64,000 bases of DNA from Septoria linicola (GCA_024114885.1 CP099426.1:620001-684000), one strand, 5' to 3'. Numbered from the stretch's first letter, positions 43,490 through 56,129 are shown. Numbers and translations are program-made. The notes: a model not told the origin generated them from the sequence alone.

Positions 43490-46019
43490 GGCAGTCGTGC
43501 AGCGGAGCGTGAAGATCTGGAGATCATGCCGTGCGCTACGAGTCATGTCCTCATGCAATATGGCCATCGCTGCATGACACTACGGCCACAGCTGCAGGCG
43601 CTTCAGGTCAAGCGCCCGCTGTCACGATCTGTCGGAGCCTCCGTCCGCGAAAAAAGTCGTACCTTGCAGAGCTCACTTAGTCGCCGCGAGCAGATAAAGG
43701 CAGTGCCTGGGCTGCAGCGAGCTATACGCCATGCAGTCAACAGAACGTAGCTCACGAGAAGTGGCATTGGTCGGAACGAGTCGCATGTCGCCGTCCACGT
43801 CAAGCCACTTCTGAAAGTCCGGCACTATGTCAACTTGTTCGCAGCAATAGAAGTTCACTCAGCAGCTTGCTGCACCTCTCAGTTATCTCCATCGCACTGG
43901 CTGAGCAATACTGCCTGTCGTGCGCGACCATAACACAAATACGCCGCTCGACTGTTGTTACCAAGAGAAAGGAATGCTTTCGCTGCATGAAGGTCGGCGG
44001 CAACATTCACTCGATCAGCCGGCATGTGCTGACATTCAGTGACTCGTTCGGACACTAGTAACAGATCGACCGCAAGAGCCGACCATGTCATAGCTCGCGA
44101 CAGCAAGGGATACTCTGAGCCATAGACATCCTGCCAAGGCCTCGCTTCTATCGCATTGTGCTCGTTTCAAGTCGTGATAGCGGTAAACTCCGTCGCACGC
44201 AATGTTGTGATGCCTGTCGCTTGGACCTTGGGAATGGTCGAGCCATCGTTCGCGCCACGATGCAAGGCATGGTCGTGTGCTGGCACTTCAGTATCTGGGG
44301 ACTGAGTGGGGTGCGCCTGTCTAAGCGGAGGCGAACATCAAATCGCATTGATGTTGAACAATTGCGATACTCTGCGCAGCATGGGCATATGTAGACCGAT
44401 CTACCGGCTTGTGGAGTGTGCATTTGTGTTCACTCCGCAGGTCGCCAATGTAGTATAACTGCTGCCGACAAGTCCGCGTACTGAATCTAGTGTGGTCGGG
44501 TCCAAATATGTCTGACAGATCTGTACGGCCTGCGACCTTGCGCGTGGCAATACAGGTGGAGTCTTAGCTACTGACAACCCATTGGTTCCTTTGGTCGGCG
44601 AATAGAGCCAGCCCAGATTCCCCATCATGGCCGCGCCTCCGTAGAGTCGGTATGCGTTTTCTGCCAGTCAACGAGGCGCGCGGGTCGCCAGAATGGACAG
44701 ACTAGAGAGGAATGGAGGAGGGAGTGGTGCTCCGATAGAGCGGGTCTCGTAGCCGCGAGTCCGGCATGTCTCTCGGCTGGAACTCAGGAATGAACATGGG
44801 CAAGGTTTATCTGAACTTCAGCAAGAGGCATGGATGATGATGATGCCCGACAAGGTGTCTCGGGTTGCTGAGTTTCGCCAGAACTGCTGGTGCAAAGTCT
44901 GCTGAGGAACACAATATCGGCTTTCGGGACAGGCGCTCCCGCAGTATACCAAACGGTCGCCGGGCAGGATCTTGGTACACGCAGAGTCTGCAACAGAATT
45001 GGATGCAGTGGTGACACGTTGTATGGGTAGGCTTTGTAGATAAATGTACTTCTCTCTCGCCGGCAGCGATAGGACTTTCCTGTCGCCACCTGCATTGAGC
45101 AAATGTGCTCAGAGTCGCACCGCTGTCCTCTCACCGATATGATATACCAAGACTGCCGCAAGTATCCGAGCGCTAGCATCTCCCACGGTCCGATCTCGAG
45201 ACTGCGGGCGCTGTCTGTTTGGAACTTCGGGCTGACAAGCATGCTGCACGCTTCCCAATGGCCAGTCGCTGCCGCTGCTGTTCTGCAGCATCCGGTGCTG
45301 CTTCTTCTGGCTTGCAGGAGTGGTGTGCACATGAGATCGGCATATGATTGCCGATGGGAGTGCTCGTGCTGAGCCTCTGCCCCGGAGCAGATGGAGATGA
45401 GCTGCAGGAAGCACGTCTGCACTTTTCCCGGCTCGCTCCAGTCCGTGGGATTAGAATGCAGCCTTTCCGAGCCTCCTCCTCTGCCTGTGCGACCTCGAGT
45501 AGTGTCGCTAGCTGTGGTCTGTTGGCATTGTCCCTCTGCTCCTGCTGCTCGTTCACTTGCAGTAAGCTTGGGAACTATTTGGTGCTATCTAATGCGTGCA
45601 GTCTTGTCATCAGCTGAGACAGCTCACTTCCAGAAACAAGCACAGAACAGCAAAGCGAGAGAAGCATCTCCCAGGATCCCTCGTTGTCGTTGCTGCTGGC
45701 AGTCAACACGGGACCGCTCTTGCCTCCACGACTCGCTACTTCCTCCTCCCACGTCCGAGCGCCTTGAAACGCCCTCTTCGCGCTCTCTTCACGACCTGCC
45801 AATCTTCTGAAGCTCTGTACCACATCCGACCTCACGTGCTACTGGTCGGCGCCCACCGTGGAGCAGCAAGAGAACCGTCTAGGAGAAGCACTGTTGCATA
45901 GCTTTGCTGAGAGCCCGAGCAAAGCTGCTGCTGCGGCCAGCAATATTCAGAACAGCCAGTCTGGTCAACCTTTCGCCGCTGCCGGGCCAGAGCCCAGGCA
46001 GGCGCAAGGCCCAGCGCGA

Positions 46020-49000
46020 ATGCGCTCGAGCATAGCCTGTGTTCGCTGCCGGCGATCGAAAGTCAAGTGTGTGAACAATGGCGTGGGGACGACATGTCGC
46101 TCATGTGAGAACTCGGGGAGGGAATGCCAGTACCCATCGCCGGTGACAGGTGGAAGCCGGCGGCGTGATAGCATTTCAGGGCGGGCTGATGTCTATGGAG
46201 ACACGGAGCGACGGCAGAGGCCGAGGAAGAGCACAGCGACATTTACCTCGAATCCTATGTCAAACTCACGAGAGTCTCCCAGGCCTTTGTTAGACGCCTT
46301 GGACCCGCGACTGCTCACACCTCAAATTTGGCAAGAGCTGTTTGACCTCTTCCAAGTCCACTACTCGGCGGACCTGCCGTTCTTACATCCTCCAACATTC
46401 CTCAAGCCGCTCCGTGCTGCCAATTCGCAAAGCCTCCAGCTGAATGGAGCACCTGCGGACGCCTCAAATTCGGCTCGTCCTCCAGCGTCCAACGAGTTCT
46501 TACTGGCATTCCTCGCTCTGACAGCTCGTTTTCATCCTCGCTTGGTTGCTCATCACTCGCCGGCTACCTCGACGCGACCCAGCAATCCTTTGATCGCATC
46601 AGAGTACTATGCGGCCGCAGCGAACGAGAAGCTGGCCACTATCTGGACCGACAACAGACGCCATGACATTGAGCGATGCCAGGCTGCACTCATGCTGGGC
46701 TTACATGAGTGGGGCATGTGTAGAGGCGCCAAAGCCTGGCTAACAGTCGGCATGGCGATCCGAGCTGCTCAGTCAATGGGACTGCAATATGAAATGGACC
46801 TCGATGATGAACCGTTGTCACGATCCCTGGCGATCTCGTCAAGTGAGGCAGAACGGCTGGGGATGAACTCAAGTCGGAAAAGCTCGGTAGGGTCATCAAA
46901 GTCAACAGAAGATGCATTCATTCTACAGGAGATCCGGCGGCGCACATTCTGGAGCTGCTACATTATGGATCGGTACCTGAGCAGTGGCAAGTATCGGCCC
47001 CAGATGCTACACGCGCGCGAATTGAGAATACAGCTTCCAGCGAGCGAGCGTTCATTCCTGTTCGCAGAGAAAGTACGGACGTTGATGCTTGGGGAGGAGG
47101 ACGGCAGCGTCACTGGGCCCGGCCGGGCGGAAGTGCAAAACCAGCGACAGCAGTCGGTCATGCTCGGGACCACGGGTACACCGGAACCAAACATGGCACC
47201 GTCTCCACGAAGCTTTCTTCGCGACGACGAAGACAAAGGACGGCTCGAGACTGGACCAGAGGAGGGCCTTGTCAGCCGTTATGTGAAGATCTTGGAGATA
47301 TATGGCAAGGTCGTCAAGTGGTCTTGCGCTGGTGGTCGAAGGTACGTCCCGGCCTGAAATGAAATTGACAGCTATCTAACGTTGTACAGAGTCGAAGAGC
47401 ACCCTCCCTGGGATTCGCGCTGCGAGTTCTATAAGCTACGGCGCCAATGCCTCGATTTCAAGGCTAGTCTGCCAAGGCAACACACGCTCACGCCCCAGAA
47501 CACGCAGGCACACATCAGCCTGAAGACCGCGACGCCATATACTCTGGTACATACAGTCTATCTTCTGTGTCAGATTATGTTGCACCGCGAATATGTGCCA
47601 TTCATCCCAATCCGCTGCTCCAAGCCAGAGGGTCCGGTCGACGCGCCCATGTTCCCCGCGGACAAATACAACGTGCCAGCCGGCTTCTGGGACGAAAGCG
47701 CACGAGAATGCTTCAAGTCAGCTCGCGAAATCATGGATCTTGTTCGTACCTGCCAGGAGTGGAATGCGCTTGTAGAAACGCCTATCGTTGGCTTTGCGGT
47801 CTACACCGTGGCGTTCAACGGCGTGTATTGCATCAATTTCCCTTGGATGGATCCCAATGGACACATGTGCACGCGTCCAGAGCCCGGAAAACCAGACTCG
47901 AAGCCAGGCGAGAGCAAAGGCTTTGAAGCCGCTCGCAAGGCTCTCGAAATGGTTGGCAACATGCGGTCAAAACTGCACATGGCAGATGGCTGGTTCAAAA
48001 CAATCAATCGCATGCATAAATACTTCCGCCGCATCAAAAGTGACTACAAGAAGAATATCCACAATGTCGAGAGCTCATCTGAGGGAGACAGTCCGGTCAG
48101 CACACGTCATTTGAGCCTCCGTGAGGGTGGCACGGGTGGTGGGCTAGACGAGTTCAGGCTGCTGGAGCGGACTCTCCAGGACTTCGGCAACCTTGAGGAT
48201 CAAGACATAGAAATGACCGATACTCAGCGCCCTGGCTCGCGCCCCTTTGACGCCATTTACGACGATAGCAACTCCGGCACTACCGTTAAGAGCGAGGACG
48301 GAGATCGTCCGGTGGCGAGCACAGAGCAGACAAAGGCAGATGCGGGCGCTTGGAGTGCCATCAATGCGGTGCAGGGAGCAACCGCGAGTCGTCACCCGAG
48401 TATATCCACACCATCGAGTGGGCAGTTCAGAAGCTACGACGCATATGCTCAGCATCAGCAACAATCACAGCAGAACCATCAAACGTCGCAGCAGCAACAA
48501 CAGCAGCAGCATCAATATCAGCCGTCTGTCCACCACGCCCAGCCCTCAGCAGGCCCATCTCCGGGACAGACCTCGCAAGCACAGCATACACCACATCATA
48601 GCTATCAGCCCCATCTGAATACTTTCCGTCCTTCGTATTCCGAAGGACCTAGTCCTGCCGGTGCTCCGCCCAGTCTCACATCTCCGGCGTCACAATCAGC
48701 CACCGGCACAACTCCGTCGCAGGCGCATGCATCGCCGCCATTCGAGAGACACCCCTCTCAACCCGGGTACAGCAGCTGGACAGCACAAAACGGACAATAC
48801 CAGATGCCACCTCCACCACCAAACCCGTACGTCAATGGCGCTCCTCACCACTATCCTCCAGCTCCACATGGACCCCCACAGCATCCAGGCTATCCGCCAC
48901 CCGGACATGCTCCACATGGGCCACAGCAGCTGCAACAGCCCCAGCTTGCCCCTCCACAGCAACACCCACAACCCATTCCACAGCAGCAGCAAGTGTGGGG

Positions 49001-49169
49001 TCCAATGGCAAAAGAGGCTTGGCTGAACAGCATTGACACGCGAATGGGAGGCGACGATATTGCTGCCTTTGTCGACGGAGGTGAAGTCGCGGAGTGGGCC
49101 ACCATGGCTGCTTCTCAAGGCTTTGCAAACGGTTGGCTGACGGCAGTCTGGCAAGGAGGACAACCTTGA
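46020..49169 (+). CDS. Zn2Cys6 transcription factor with long Q/P-rich tail
   Basis: Exons 46020-47341 and 47390-49169 (GTACGT...TACAG), at least 1033 residues. The binuclear zinc cluster CVRCRRSKVKC...CRSCENSGREC sits at residues 7-36 with 2-6-8-2-6 spacing. The fungal-specific middle homology region runs from about 100 (DPRLLTPQIWQELFDLFQVHY) to about 660 and includes EIRRRTFWSCYIMDRYLSSG. The tail (about 780-990) is Gln/Pro/His rich and is followed by a conserved-looking AKEAWLNSIDTRMGGDD end. The frame is open upstream to 45768 with no ATG (the nearest upstream in-frame stop is 45765-45767), so either 46020 is the start or an unseen upstream exon supplies it. It probably regulates transcription in the nucleus; targets unknown. 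Confidence 0.8.
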
Positions 49170-50954
49170 TCACGATGAAAGGAAGCAGGCGTTACGAAAC
49201 TAACGTCGAGGTCACCTTTCGTCCTCGATTTATAAACTTACATGGCATTTAACGCTCGTGGCTCTCGATGTCATCCTCCTTAGAAACAAAAGCACGTGGC
49301 TTTTAGGCTACATGGTGTTGGAGTTGCTTTTAAGCATACATGATACCCAGGACTATGGCTTTTGGCAGGAATGAGCGAGTGACAGGGACAAGCTCGGATG
49401 AGCGAACAAGACTGGTGCCATAAGGAGTCAGTAATGCTGGCACGCCCAAATGATGAGCACGATATAATGCTGAATGTATATGATGAAAACATAGCCCCCA
49501 ACTAGACCTTTCAGGTACGTTCACAATCTGAATTGCTTCGTGCTGATGGCTGTAGTGCTCGCTCAACCATCTGGTGACACTCAAGTGACTTTCCTCAATC
49601 AAGAACAGTGCGCGTAGGAGTCGGCGTCATTTTCAGTAAAGTATGGTGTACACCCATTGCCCTGGGTCAAGCAGAAGTGGTTCTGGACCGTTAGCATCTG
49701 GTCGCGTTGAGGCTGTACACCGAGAGTTCTACCTCAGCGCAAGGCAGACTTCGACCGCCACCGCGGCAGAAGTTTGTGGCCCATTCGCAGTTCTGCGATT
49801 TTATTTGTTGGAGTTGGATGTGGGCCTTACCCAGTCGATGGCCAACGAGCTTACGGCGAATGTCGCGACGAGGGACAGGTAGAGACTGATATGCATCTTG
49901 AGCTGAGGTAAGTGCGACTTGATGGAAGCTGGTGATCTCGCTGGACGGACTCTCCTCGCGCGCGGCGTTAGTCCTTATACAGTCGTAACCAAGCGGACTG
50001 TCTTCAAGGCTCTTGGCATTGGCCACTGCTATACCGGCTGAACCGGCCTTTCGGGATTGCGGCGTCGCGGATGTTATGAGTGTCTTGCTGCTAGTCTGTG
50101 GAAGAGCTTCGGTGCGTTGCACGGGATGTCGAAGTGCCTTTTATGCTTGCGGTAAGCGGAGGACTGTCGTTCGAGGTGCGTCGTCATGGTTAAGGGCGAC
50201 CTTTGCTAACACGATTGGTGAAGTGCACTTACAGCGCAGAACAATGAGTAAGCGTTAGACGACTAACTAGCGAATGGCCTCAAACGCATCCAATTTGACA
50301 GACGCTGCTCCAGCGTTACAGCCAACGCTGAACGACAGGCTCAGTCCAAGAACGGGCGACAGCACATACTCAAACATGCCTCATACAGAGCTGTCTCGGA
50401 CCGGCGACCAGCTTTAACGATATCTAGGTCTGCTTAGGCTATCTTAGCTACCATCTCGTACATTGGAGATAGCTGTGGTAAAAGCGACGAAGATATGTTG
50501 GGATCGACCCATTAACGATAAGTGCCACCCATGCTTGAACATAGCCTAGCCTGACGACCGGGCTGCGATGCTGTTGAACCACCTTTCATGGCTCGCCACT
50601 TCACAGTCACTCAGACACGTTACAAAAGGTCGCTTCATCGAGGCAAGCTTCTACCGAAACCAGAGTGGTACAGGTGGCATAGGCGGTCCCAGGCGAGTTA
50701 TCAGGAGTGTTCGGCCGTTTGAGACCTGATAGCCATGTTTGTCATTACCAGCAAAGTCAATGTACAAGGGCGAGAGAGTTCTTGTTGGAAGTGAAGCCGT
50801 AAAAGTATTTGTTACAAGTAAAGCGGAGGAGTTGCATGTACGTGCATTAGCGCGGTGAGACTCAAGATCGAAGCTCCTCTGCTTCTGTTCCTTTCTTCTC
50901 CTCTCCACCTACTTGAACATCAAGCTAAACACGTTAAAGACACATCTCGATAAG
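49170..50954. other. 1.8 kb intergenic region, no gene seen
   Basis: Small frames on both strands (for example 49691-50122 minus) lack motifs. The last 60 bases before the F-box-like gene are T/C-rich, consistent with a leader. No RNA gene seen. Confidence 0.45.
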
Positions 50955-51503
50955 ATGACAAGCGTCGCTGCCGCTTCACCAACGCTCGACGACCGCATAC
51001 AAGACTTGCCACAAGAGCTACAGGACATCATTCTCGAGTTCACTCTCGAGTCGCCATCAGCTACAGTCCTCCTAACCAAAGACTACAAGCCGCCAGGTCC
51101 CCTGGCAATCAGCAGGAAAACTCGTGCCAAGGCTGCTACATCCTACTACAACAACAGCGCCTTTCTCTTTGAGAAGACATCGCGCACTTACGATGTCGGT
51201 GTCTTGATCTCATCGATCGTGGCTTGGGTGAAGTCACTATCACGAGAGCACAGAAGTTGGGTCAAGGAGGTACGGGTGTCAAATCCCGACAGAGGCATTC
51301 GGAACTTCGAACCTGAGATTTATCAGGCCACAAATGATGCGCACACTATTCTGGAGACCGATTGCAGCCTCCAGCATAGTGGCTAGGTGCTCTCTACAAA
51401 TTCGTTACTTGTACTGCGTTCCGACATTTCAGATGGGGGCATGGTAGAGTGGATGGCTTATGAGGGATTTGAGGATTTCTTGGATGAACTCTGGAGACGT
51501 TGA
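50955..51503 (+). CDS. F-box-like protein, with an in-frame TAG or a non-standard intron
   Basis: The start at 50955 (AAGATGACA) was preferred over 50913 because the F-box-like motif follows closely: DLPQELQDIILEFTL at about residues 17-31. The rest (AISRKTRAKAATSYYNNSAFLFEKTS...VAWVKSL) matches the layout of small Dothideomycete-type F-box-like proteins, which usually recruit targets to SCF ubiquitin ligases. The frame meets TAG at 51384-51386 but stays open afterwards to TGA at 51501, with coding-like sequence (MVEWMAYEGFEDFLDELW). A 54 bp intron 51379-51432 (GTGGCT...TTTCAG) would remove the stop and keep frame, but its donor is poor. Confidence 0.55.
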
Positions 51504-51739
51504 TCCAGCAGTCAGACGGCACTGTCGTCACAAGCTTCACAAATTCTGCACAGACCAGCAGCCTCGATCAAGTGAAGGACAGACAGTGAAACATCATTGT
51601 AGCTTTATACTTCCCGGAAATGGGGTGGTTATAGCACCAGTGTTAGTTAAAGTCGCCGCCTCGCTTCGACTAGATGCGAGAACTACAACGACAGACTAAT
51701 TCATGGGTCTTAGTGAGACGATCTCTTTTTTCTCGACCA

Positions 51740-52809
51740 TCAACTCAGTCTAACCAAAACCTTTCCATCCCTTCCCACGCTCAAGATGCCCACATACGCC
51801 GGCCTCGTAGGATTATGCTTCGCGTGCCAGATGACATGATCACCATTGATCGCCACATCCAATCCACCAGGTGCCTGCAGTCCAAAAGTTCCGCCCGTCC
51901 TCAGAATCTGTCCTTGCCTCTTATACGGCCCTGTAATACTCGACGCAGTCGCATACTGCACATCGTACTTGTTTCCAGAGTAGCAGTTCGAGCTGAAGAA
52001 GAGCGTGTACTTTCCATTGAGATATGTCAGAGCAGGAGCTTCGACATACGGGCCATCAGAAGCGATGTTTGTGAGGATGTGGACGGGCTTTCCGATGAAT
52101 GTGACGCCGTCTTTCTTGCTGACTTCTTGCAGCATGATTGGCGTTGGGACGATAGGAGGGATGGTGTTACCGCAGGCTCCACCGTTACCAAAGGCGTTGC
52201 CATCGATCTTGTAGACGACGTAGCGGCGGTTGTCGTTGTGTTCGTCTGTGAAGCCTGCGATGTCGATTGCGCCTCCTTGGACTCGGGGACAGAGCCAGGG
52301 CTTGGTGCTGGTATCGATGAAGGGGTCGGTGATCTTCTTGGCGGTTGCGTAGGAGAGGCAGTGTATTCTTGGATGGGACTTCAAGGCCGCTGTGTAATAC
52401 ATCAAGTAGGTGCCGTCTTCGAGGCGGACGACATCAGGCGCCCAGACTCGTGGATGGATGTCGACCCATGATGGGAGCTTAGGCAGAGCATCGAGACCGC
52501 GCTTTAGAGAGAAGTTCTTCCAATCTGTCGTAACAGCTCGCTGGACGTTGACCCATTTACCGTCAACTTTGGCATTTGTGCTGAAGAAGTGCCAGCCTGA
52601 TGGTGTCTTTATAATAGCCTGTCGCACCCAGATTAGCACCTATCCCGCTTGTGAAATCCAGAATCAAGCTCACTTACGGGGTCGGGAAAGTTGGCGCCGT
52701 TCAAGATTGGTACCGCTGCGGCTCTGGCAACAATGGGGTTAACAAGAGCATTTCCAGCCACACACAAAGTACTTAGCACGGCCAGTAGCGTTGAACTGTT
52801 TGACTTCAT
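51740..52809 (-). CDS. Secreted glycoside hydrolase family 43 enzyme
   Basis: Exons 52678-52809 and 51740-52618 (GTAAGT...GACAG), 336 residues. A signal peptide (MKSNSSTLLAVLSTLCVAGNA) is followed by the GH43 five-bladed propeller. The proposed catalytic base aspartate lies in NFPDPAIIKTPSGWHFFSTN, which spans the intron. Other motifs are VWAPDVVRLEDGTYLMYYT (about 104-122), YVEAPALTYLNGKYTLFFSSN with the likely general acid Glu, and NPTRPAYVGIL near the end. GH43 members are mostly arabinofuranosidases, arabinanases or xylosidases acting on plant cell-wall side chains; the exact activity cannot be read from sequence. Confidence 0.88.
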
Positions 52810-53593
52810 GACTTCTAGTGGAGAACTGAGTTGTTCGTGTATCTGGAATACGATCGAGAATAGATGGAGGCCGAGCTATGATGGCTGACTTGCTCAGATC
52901 TGATGAAAGGTTCTCATAAGTCGAAGTTCGAGTACGTGGGGTGAATGAGACGCGCGACATAAGATCTGTGAGCCAGCAGTGCGGATTTGATCTAAGCTGT
53001 GACTCTAGATCCTAACTGATTGGAATGGCCGCGAAGAACAAAGCCAAGTCAATCGTATGCCGGACTTGACCTCTATTGTAGATGTGAAGAGTGGCCAGGA
53101 CCCAACAAAGAAAGTTTGGTCCAGATCCCTCTATCGCTGGTTGTGCGGCATCTCACAGCTGCGATTGCCCATAGATCAGCGCTCACTGTTGACTTCATGT
53201 GAGTACCATCCAGTGAGCAGCGAATGTCCGTGTCGAAAATTGAACGTAACGCTCACACGGACGTTGCAATCAGCGGTGCATAAGTCCGCTTAAAGATTTC
53301 AATGCATCAGATCCGAGGCAGTCGTCCCGCTGAGGTGGGTACGGTCAGTGGCCCGAAGTCTGTAGACGTATTGAACGAGTGAACTGAGCTCTTGTCGGGA
53401 TGGAAAGCCGCTTCTCGATGCTGCCTATGCTTCGTCGTTGTTTAGGATCCGCATGTATGACGACAGGTGATGGCAATTACAGTTCCGTAGCCATCTGTGC
53501 ACAGAACACGTGTTGCGGTTGTCTTCACAGAGTCATCCAAGGTCGTTCAAAGTCAGCTGGCAGGGTCATCGCGCTGGCGCGCCGTCATATGCC
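52810..53593. other. Intergenic region, no gene seen
   Basis: Promoter of the GH43 gene at the left end and 3' flank of NBP35 at the right. Frames on the plus strand (53400-53693) overlap the end of NBP35 and have no motif. Confidence 0.45.
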
Positions 53594-54625
53594 TCATTCG
53601 TCTGGCAGGACTGCGTTCGGATCCTCTCCCACTTCCTTCGCGACTCCGCGAACAACATCGATCAATGCCTTGCAAGCCGCCGAATCTCCATAGCTATCAA
53701 AGAAGCTCTCACCGTAGTCGCAAGCCATTCCAATCCTCGGGTCCAGTGGTACAGCGCCCAGGAATGGGATGCCGGTCTCTTTGGCTAAACGTCTACCGCC
53801 ACCTGTAGTCGCCCGAAAGATCTCTGATTGGTGCGTGCACTTCGGGCACACGAAGCCGCTCATGTTTTCAACCAGTCCCAAAACTCTGATGCCCGCCTTC
53901 CGGCAGAAGTCGATTTCCTTCCTTACGTCCAAGAGTGACACTTCTTGTGGAGTTGTCACGAGTAGTGCACCGTCGACGCCACTTTCTTTCAGATAGCTGT
54001 TCACGGATAGATGCTCGTCACTCGTTCCGGGCGGTGTGTCGACGAGGAGATAGTCCATCTCTCCCCATTCCACATCCTTCAGAAATTGCTTGATCAGGCC
54101 ATTCTTCTTGGGGCCTCTCCATATCACAGCGTCGTCACGATTTGGTAGCATGAATTGGATGGACATGGCTCCAAGGTTATCTGTGACCCAGATTGGCTCC
54201 CATCCAGTATTCGCTACATGAATCTTCTGATCCTCGACACCCATCATTTTTGGTATTGATGGACCGCAGATGTCGGTGTCCATGACTCCAATAGTGTTGT
54301 CAGGATTTGAAGCAAAGGCGTGAGCAAGCATAGTCGTGAACGTCGATTTGCCTACGCCACCTTTGCCTGAGAGGATGAGAATCTTGTGTTTGACACCAGA
54401 CAATCTGGACGTGATGACTGGAATATCAGGATCTGGGCCTTTTGGTGCAGTCGCGCATATTTGCTGGTTAGGACAGCCTGCACATGCATCTGCCTTTCCT
54501 GCTTGCTCTCCTTCTGGTCCGGGACAGTTCTCTGGCTCTGCGGCGATGAGGTTGGGCTTGTTGCTCAGTGCTTCGTCCACCGCGGTGTCCACGGATTGAA
54601 CAGGCTCTTCCAGAGATGGTGCCAT
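53594..54625 (-). CDS. NBP35: Cytosolic Fe-S cluster assembly scaffold Nbp35
   Basis: 343 residues, no intron. The start at 54625 was chosen since the upstream residues of the longer frame are not conserved-looking. The N-terminal ferredoxin-like ligand set is intact: Cys34, Cys48, Cys51 and Cys57 with 13-2-5 spacing. A deviant Walker A loop follows ([11 protein letters not shown]), then [25 protein letters not shown] and the C-terminal CPKC pair that bridges the shared 4Fe-4S cluster. Nbp35 with Cfd1 forms the scaffold of the cytosolic iron-sulfur assembly (CIA) pathway. Divergent from the radical-SAM gene, 231 bp apart. Confidence 0.95.
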   Translation of the reverse strand: MAPSLEEPVQSVDTAVDEALSNKPNLIAAEPENCPGPEGEQAGKADACAGCPNQQICATAPKGPDPDIPVITSRLSGVKHKILILSGKGGVGKSTFTTMLAHAFASNPDNTIGVMDTDICGPSIPKMMGVEDQKIHVANTGWEPIWVTDNLGAMSIQFMLPNRDDAVIWRGPKKNGLIKQFLKDVEWGEMDYLLVDTPPGTSDEHLSVNSYLKESGVDGALLVTTPQEVSLLDVRKEIDFCRKAGIRVLGLVENMSGFVCPKCTHQSEIFRATTGGGRRLAKETGIPFLGAVPLDPRIGMACDYGESFFDSYGDSAACKALIDVVRGVAKEVGEDPNAVLPDE

Positions 54626-54856
54626 GATACACTTGGTTGGAGGATGTGCTATGTCGTGAGCAGAAATGACACCGTGGAAGAGATGTCCATCTTTCTTGCT
54701 GAGTAATGCCAAACCGGTGGGTGGCAAGGCAGAACCGGGATCGCACCTCCACTTTGAGTGTCTGTGTACAACGTCGATCTCCATCGCCAACACATGACAT
54801 TATCATACAGGGAACACAGTACCTCACAGGCTGGACATTATACATGGCAGCTGAAT
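54626..54856. promoter_or_regulatory. Divergent promoter between NBP35 and the radical-SAM gene
   Basis: 231 bp between two start codons on opposite strands. No TATA box is evident. Pairing a cluster-assembly gene with a cluster enzyme under one promoter region may be meaningful or chance. Confidence 0.45.
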
Positions 54857-56129
54857 ATGTTCTCGCATCTAAAGAGATTGCCTTGGCCGCATAGCCGGCA
54901 TAGACTGAGCGCTCACACTCATGTCAGGTACAGAAGCGCAATTTCGGGGCCTTACCTTTTGGATGAATACATACCACGCTATCAGCTCCTCACATCAGTC
55001 CAAGAGGCGAAGAAGCGCTCTCTGGCGTATGCGCACCTGCGGGAATGTAATCTGTGTCCGCGACTGTGTGGAGTCAACAGATTCGAGACACGTGGAACCT
55101 GCTTGATCGGCAGCGATGTGGTCGTCAATACCATTGCTCCGCATTTCGCAGAAGAGCCATGTATCTCTGGGCGCAATGGCAGTGGATCTGTCTTCTTTAG
55201 CGGCTGCAATCTCAGATGTATGGCTGGCATCACAAGGTAGGCGCAGTCGACGACGATGAAGCTGAGACGCAAGCTAGGTGTCTTCTGCCAAAACCACGAT
55301 ATCGCGCACCAAAAGAATGGCTTCGATCTCAGTCCAGAACAGCTAGGCGAGTGGCTGGTGAAGCTGCAAGAGGTAGGCATGCCCACTAATGCTCCATGAT
55401 AAGCAGCTAAAGCGCTGCTATACTGACAGTGTCGATTTCGCATAGGTCGGAAACGTGCACAACATCAACTTTGTCACGCCCGAACACGTTGTTCCTCAGG
55501 TTGCCCTCGCCATCCTCCACGCAAAGAGCCTCGGCCTCAACAAGCCCATCGTCTACAACACGTCCAGCTTCGACTCGTTGGATTCGCTGAAACTCATGGA
55601 CGGTCTGGTCGATATCTACCTTGCAGATTTCAAAGTCTGGAAACCCGAGACAGCCAAACGTTTGCTAAAAGCGCCAAAGGGAAACTACGCCGCGACTGCT
55701 ATGGAGTCTATAAAAGCCATGCACGCACAGGTAGGCGATCTCAGCTTCACTGCGGACGGCATTGCGAAGAAAGGAGTCCTAGTTCGACATTTGGTCATGC
55801 CAGGCTTAGAAGAGGAGGGTAAGCACATCGTACAATGGCTCGCAGAGAACATCAGCAAAGACTTGTACATTCACATCATGGAGCAATGGCATCCACGAGC
55901 TCATGTTGGAAAAAGTAGGCGCCGGACGAGTCGGAGCGAAGCAGATATGGCAGCTCGCGAGACAGAGCCTGGTAACATACAGCCTGAGGTTACTCCTACC
56001 AAGAGGATTAGATACGCCGAGCTCAATCGCGCTGTCAGCCTCTCCGAAGTAGAAAATGTCCGGAGGGCGGCAGAGCATGCCGGTCTCTGGCGTTTCAACG
56101 AGATATCAGAGCATGCTGGTTTCGCCTGA
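54857..56129 (+). CDS. Radical SAM protein, pyruvate-formate-lyase-activating-enzyme-like
   Basis: Exons 54857-55217, 55278-55372 and 55446-56129; 379 residues. Intron 1 (GTATGG...CTAG) splits the codon of the second cluster cysteine; splicing yields SGCNLRCVFCQN, the CX3CX2C 4Fe-4S motif with Cys117, Cys121 and Cys124. An extra N-terminal cysteine group (RECNLCPRLCG) is present, as in PflA-like activase relatives of unknown role. Later motifs: NINFVTPEHVV, IVYNTSSFDSLD, VDIYLADFKVW, LVRHLVMPG, HIMEQWHPRAHVG. The first 25 residues are basic and could be a mitochondrial presequence. The substrate is unknown; no pyruvate formate-lyase is seen nearby. Confidence 0.85.

Larger units (their letters stand above)
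41991..45767. other. 3.8 kb gene-poor region between the NRPS-like gene and the Zn2Cys6 regulator
   Basis: No frame longer than about 210 codons, no recognisable motif on either strand, no tRNA or rRNA seen. It contains two perfect short hairpins (43187-43211 and 43470-43489). The longest frame (44784-45422, minus) is Cys/Ser/Arg rich and looks like chance. The left end is the promoter of the NRPS-like gene; the right end (from about 45400) is C/T-rich and probably the regulator's long 5' leader. Confidence 0.5.

Noticed and set aside
44784..45422. 212-codon minus-strand frame in the gene-poor region
   Set aside because: No recognisable motif, Cys/Ser/Arg composition typical of chance frames, no splice or leader signals.
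48247..49173. Several long frames on both strands in the regulator's tail
   Set aside because: CAG/CCA-rich coding repeats stay open in other frames; no independent evidence.
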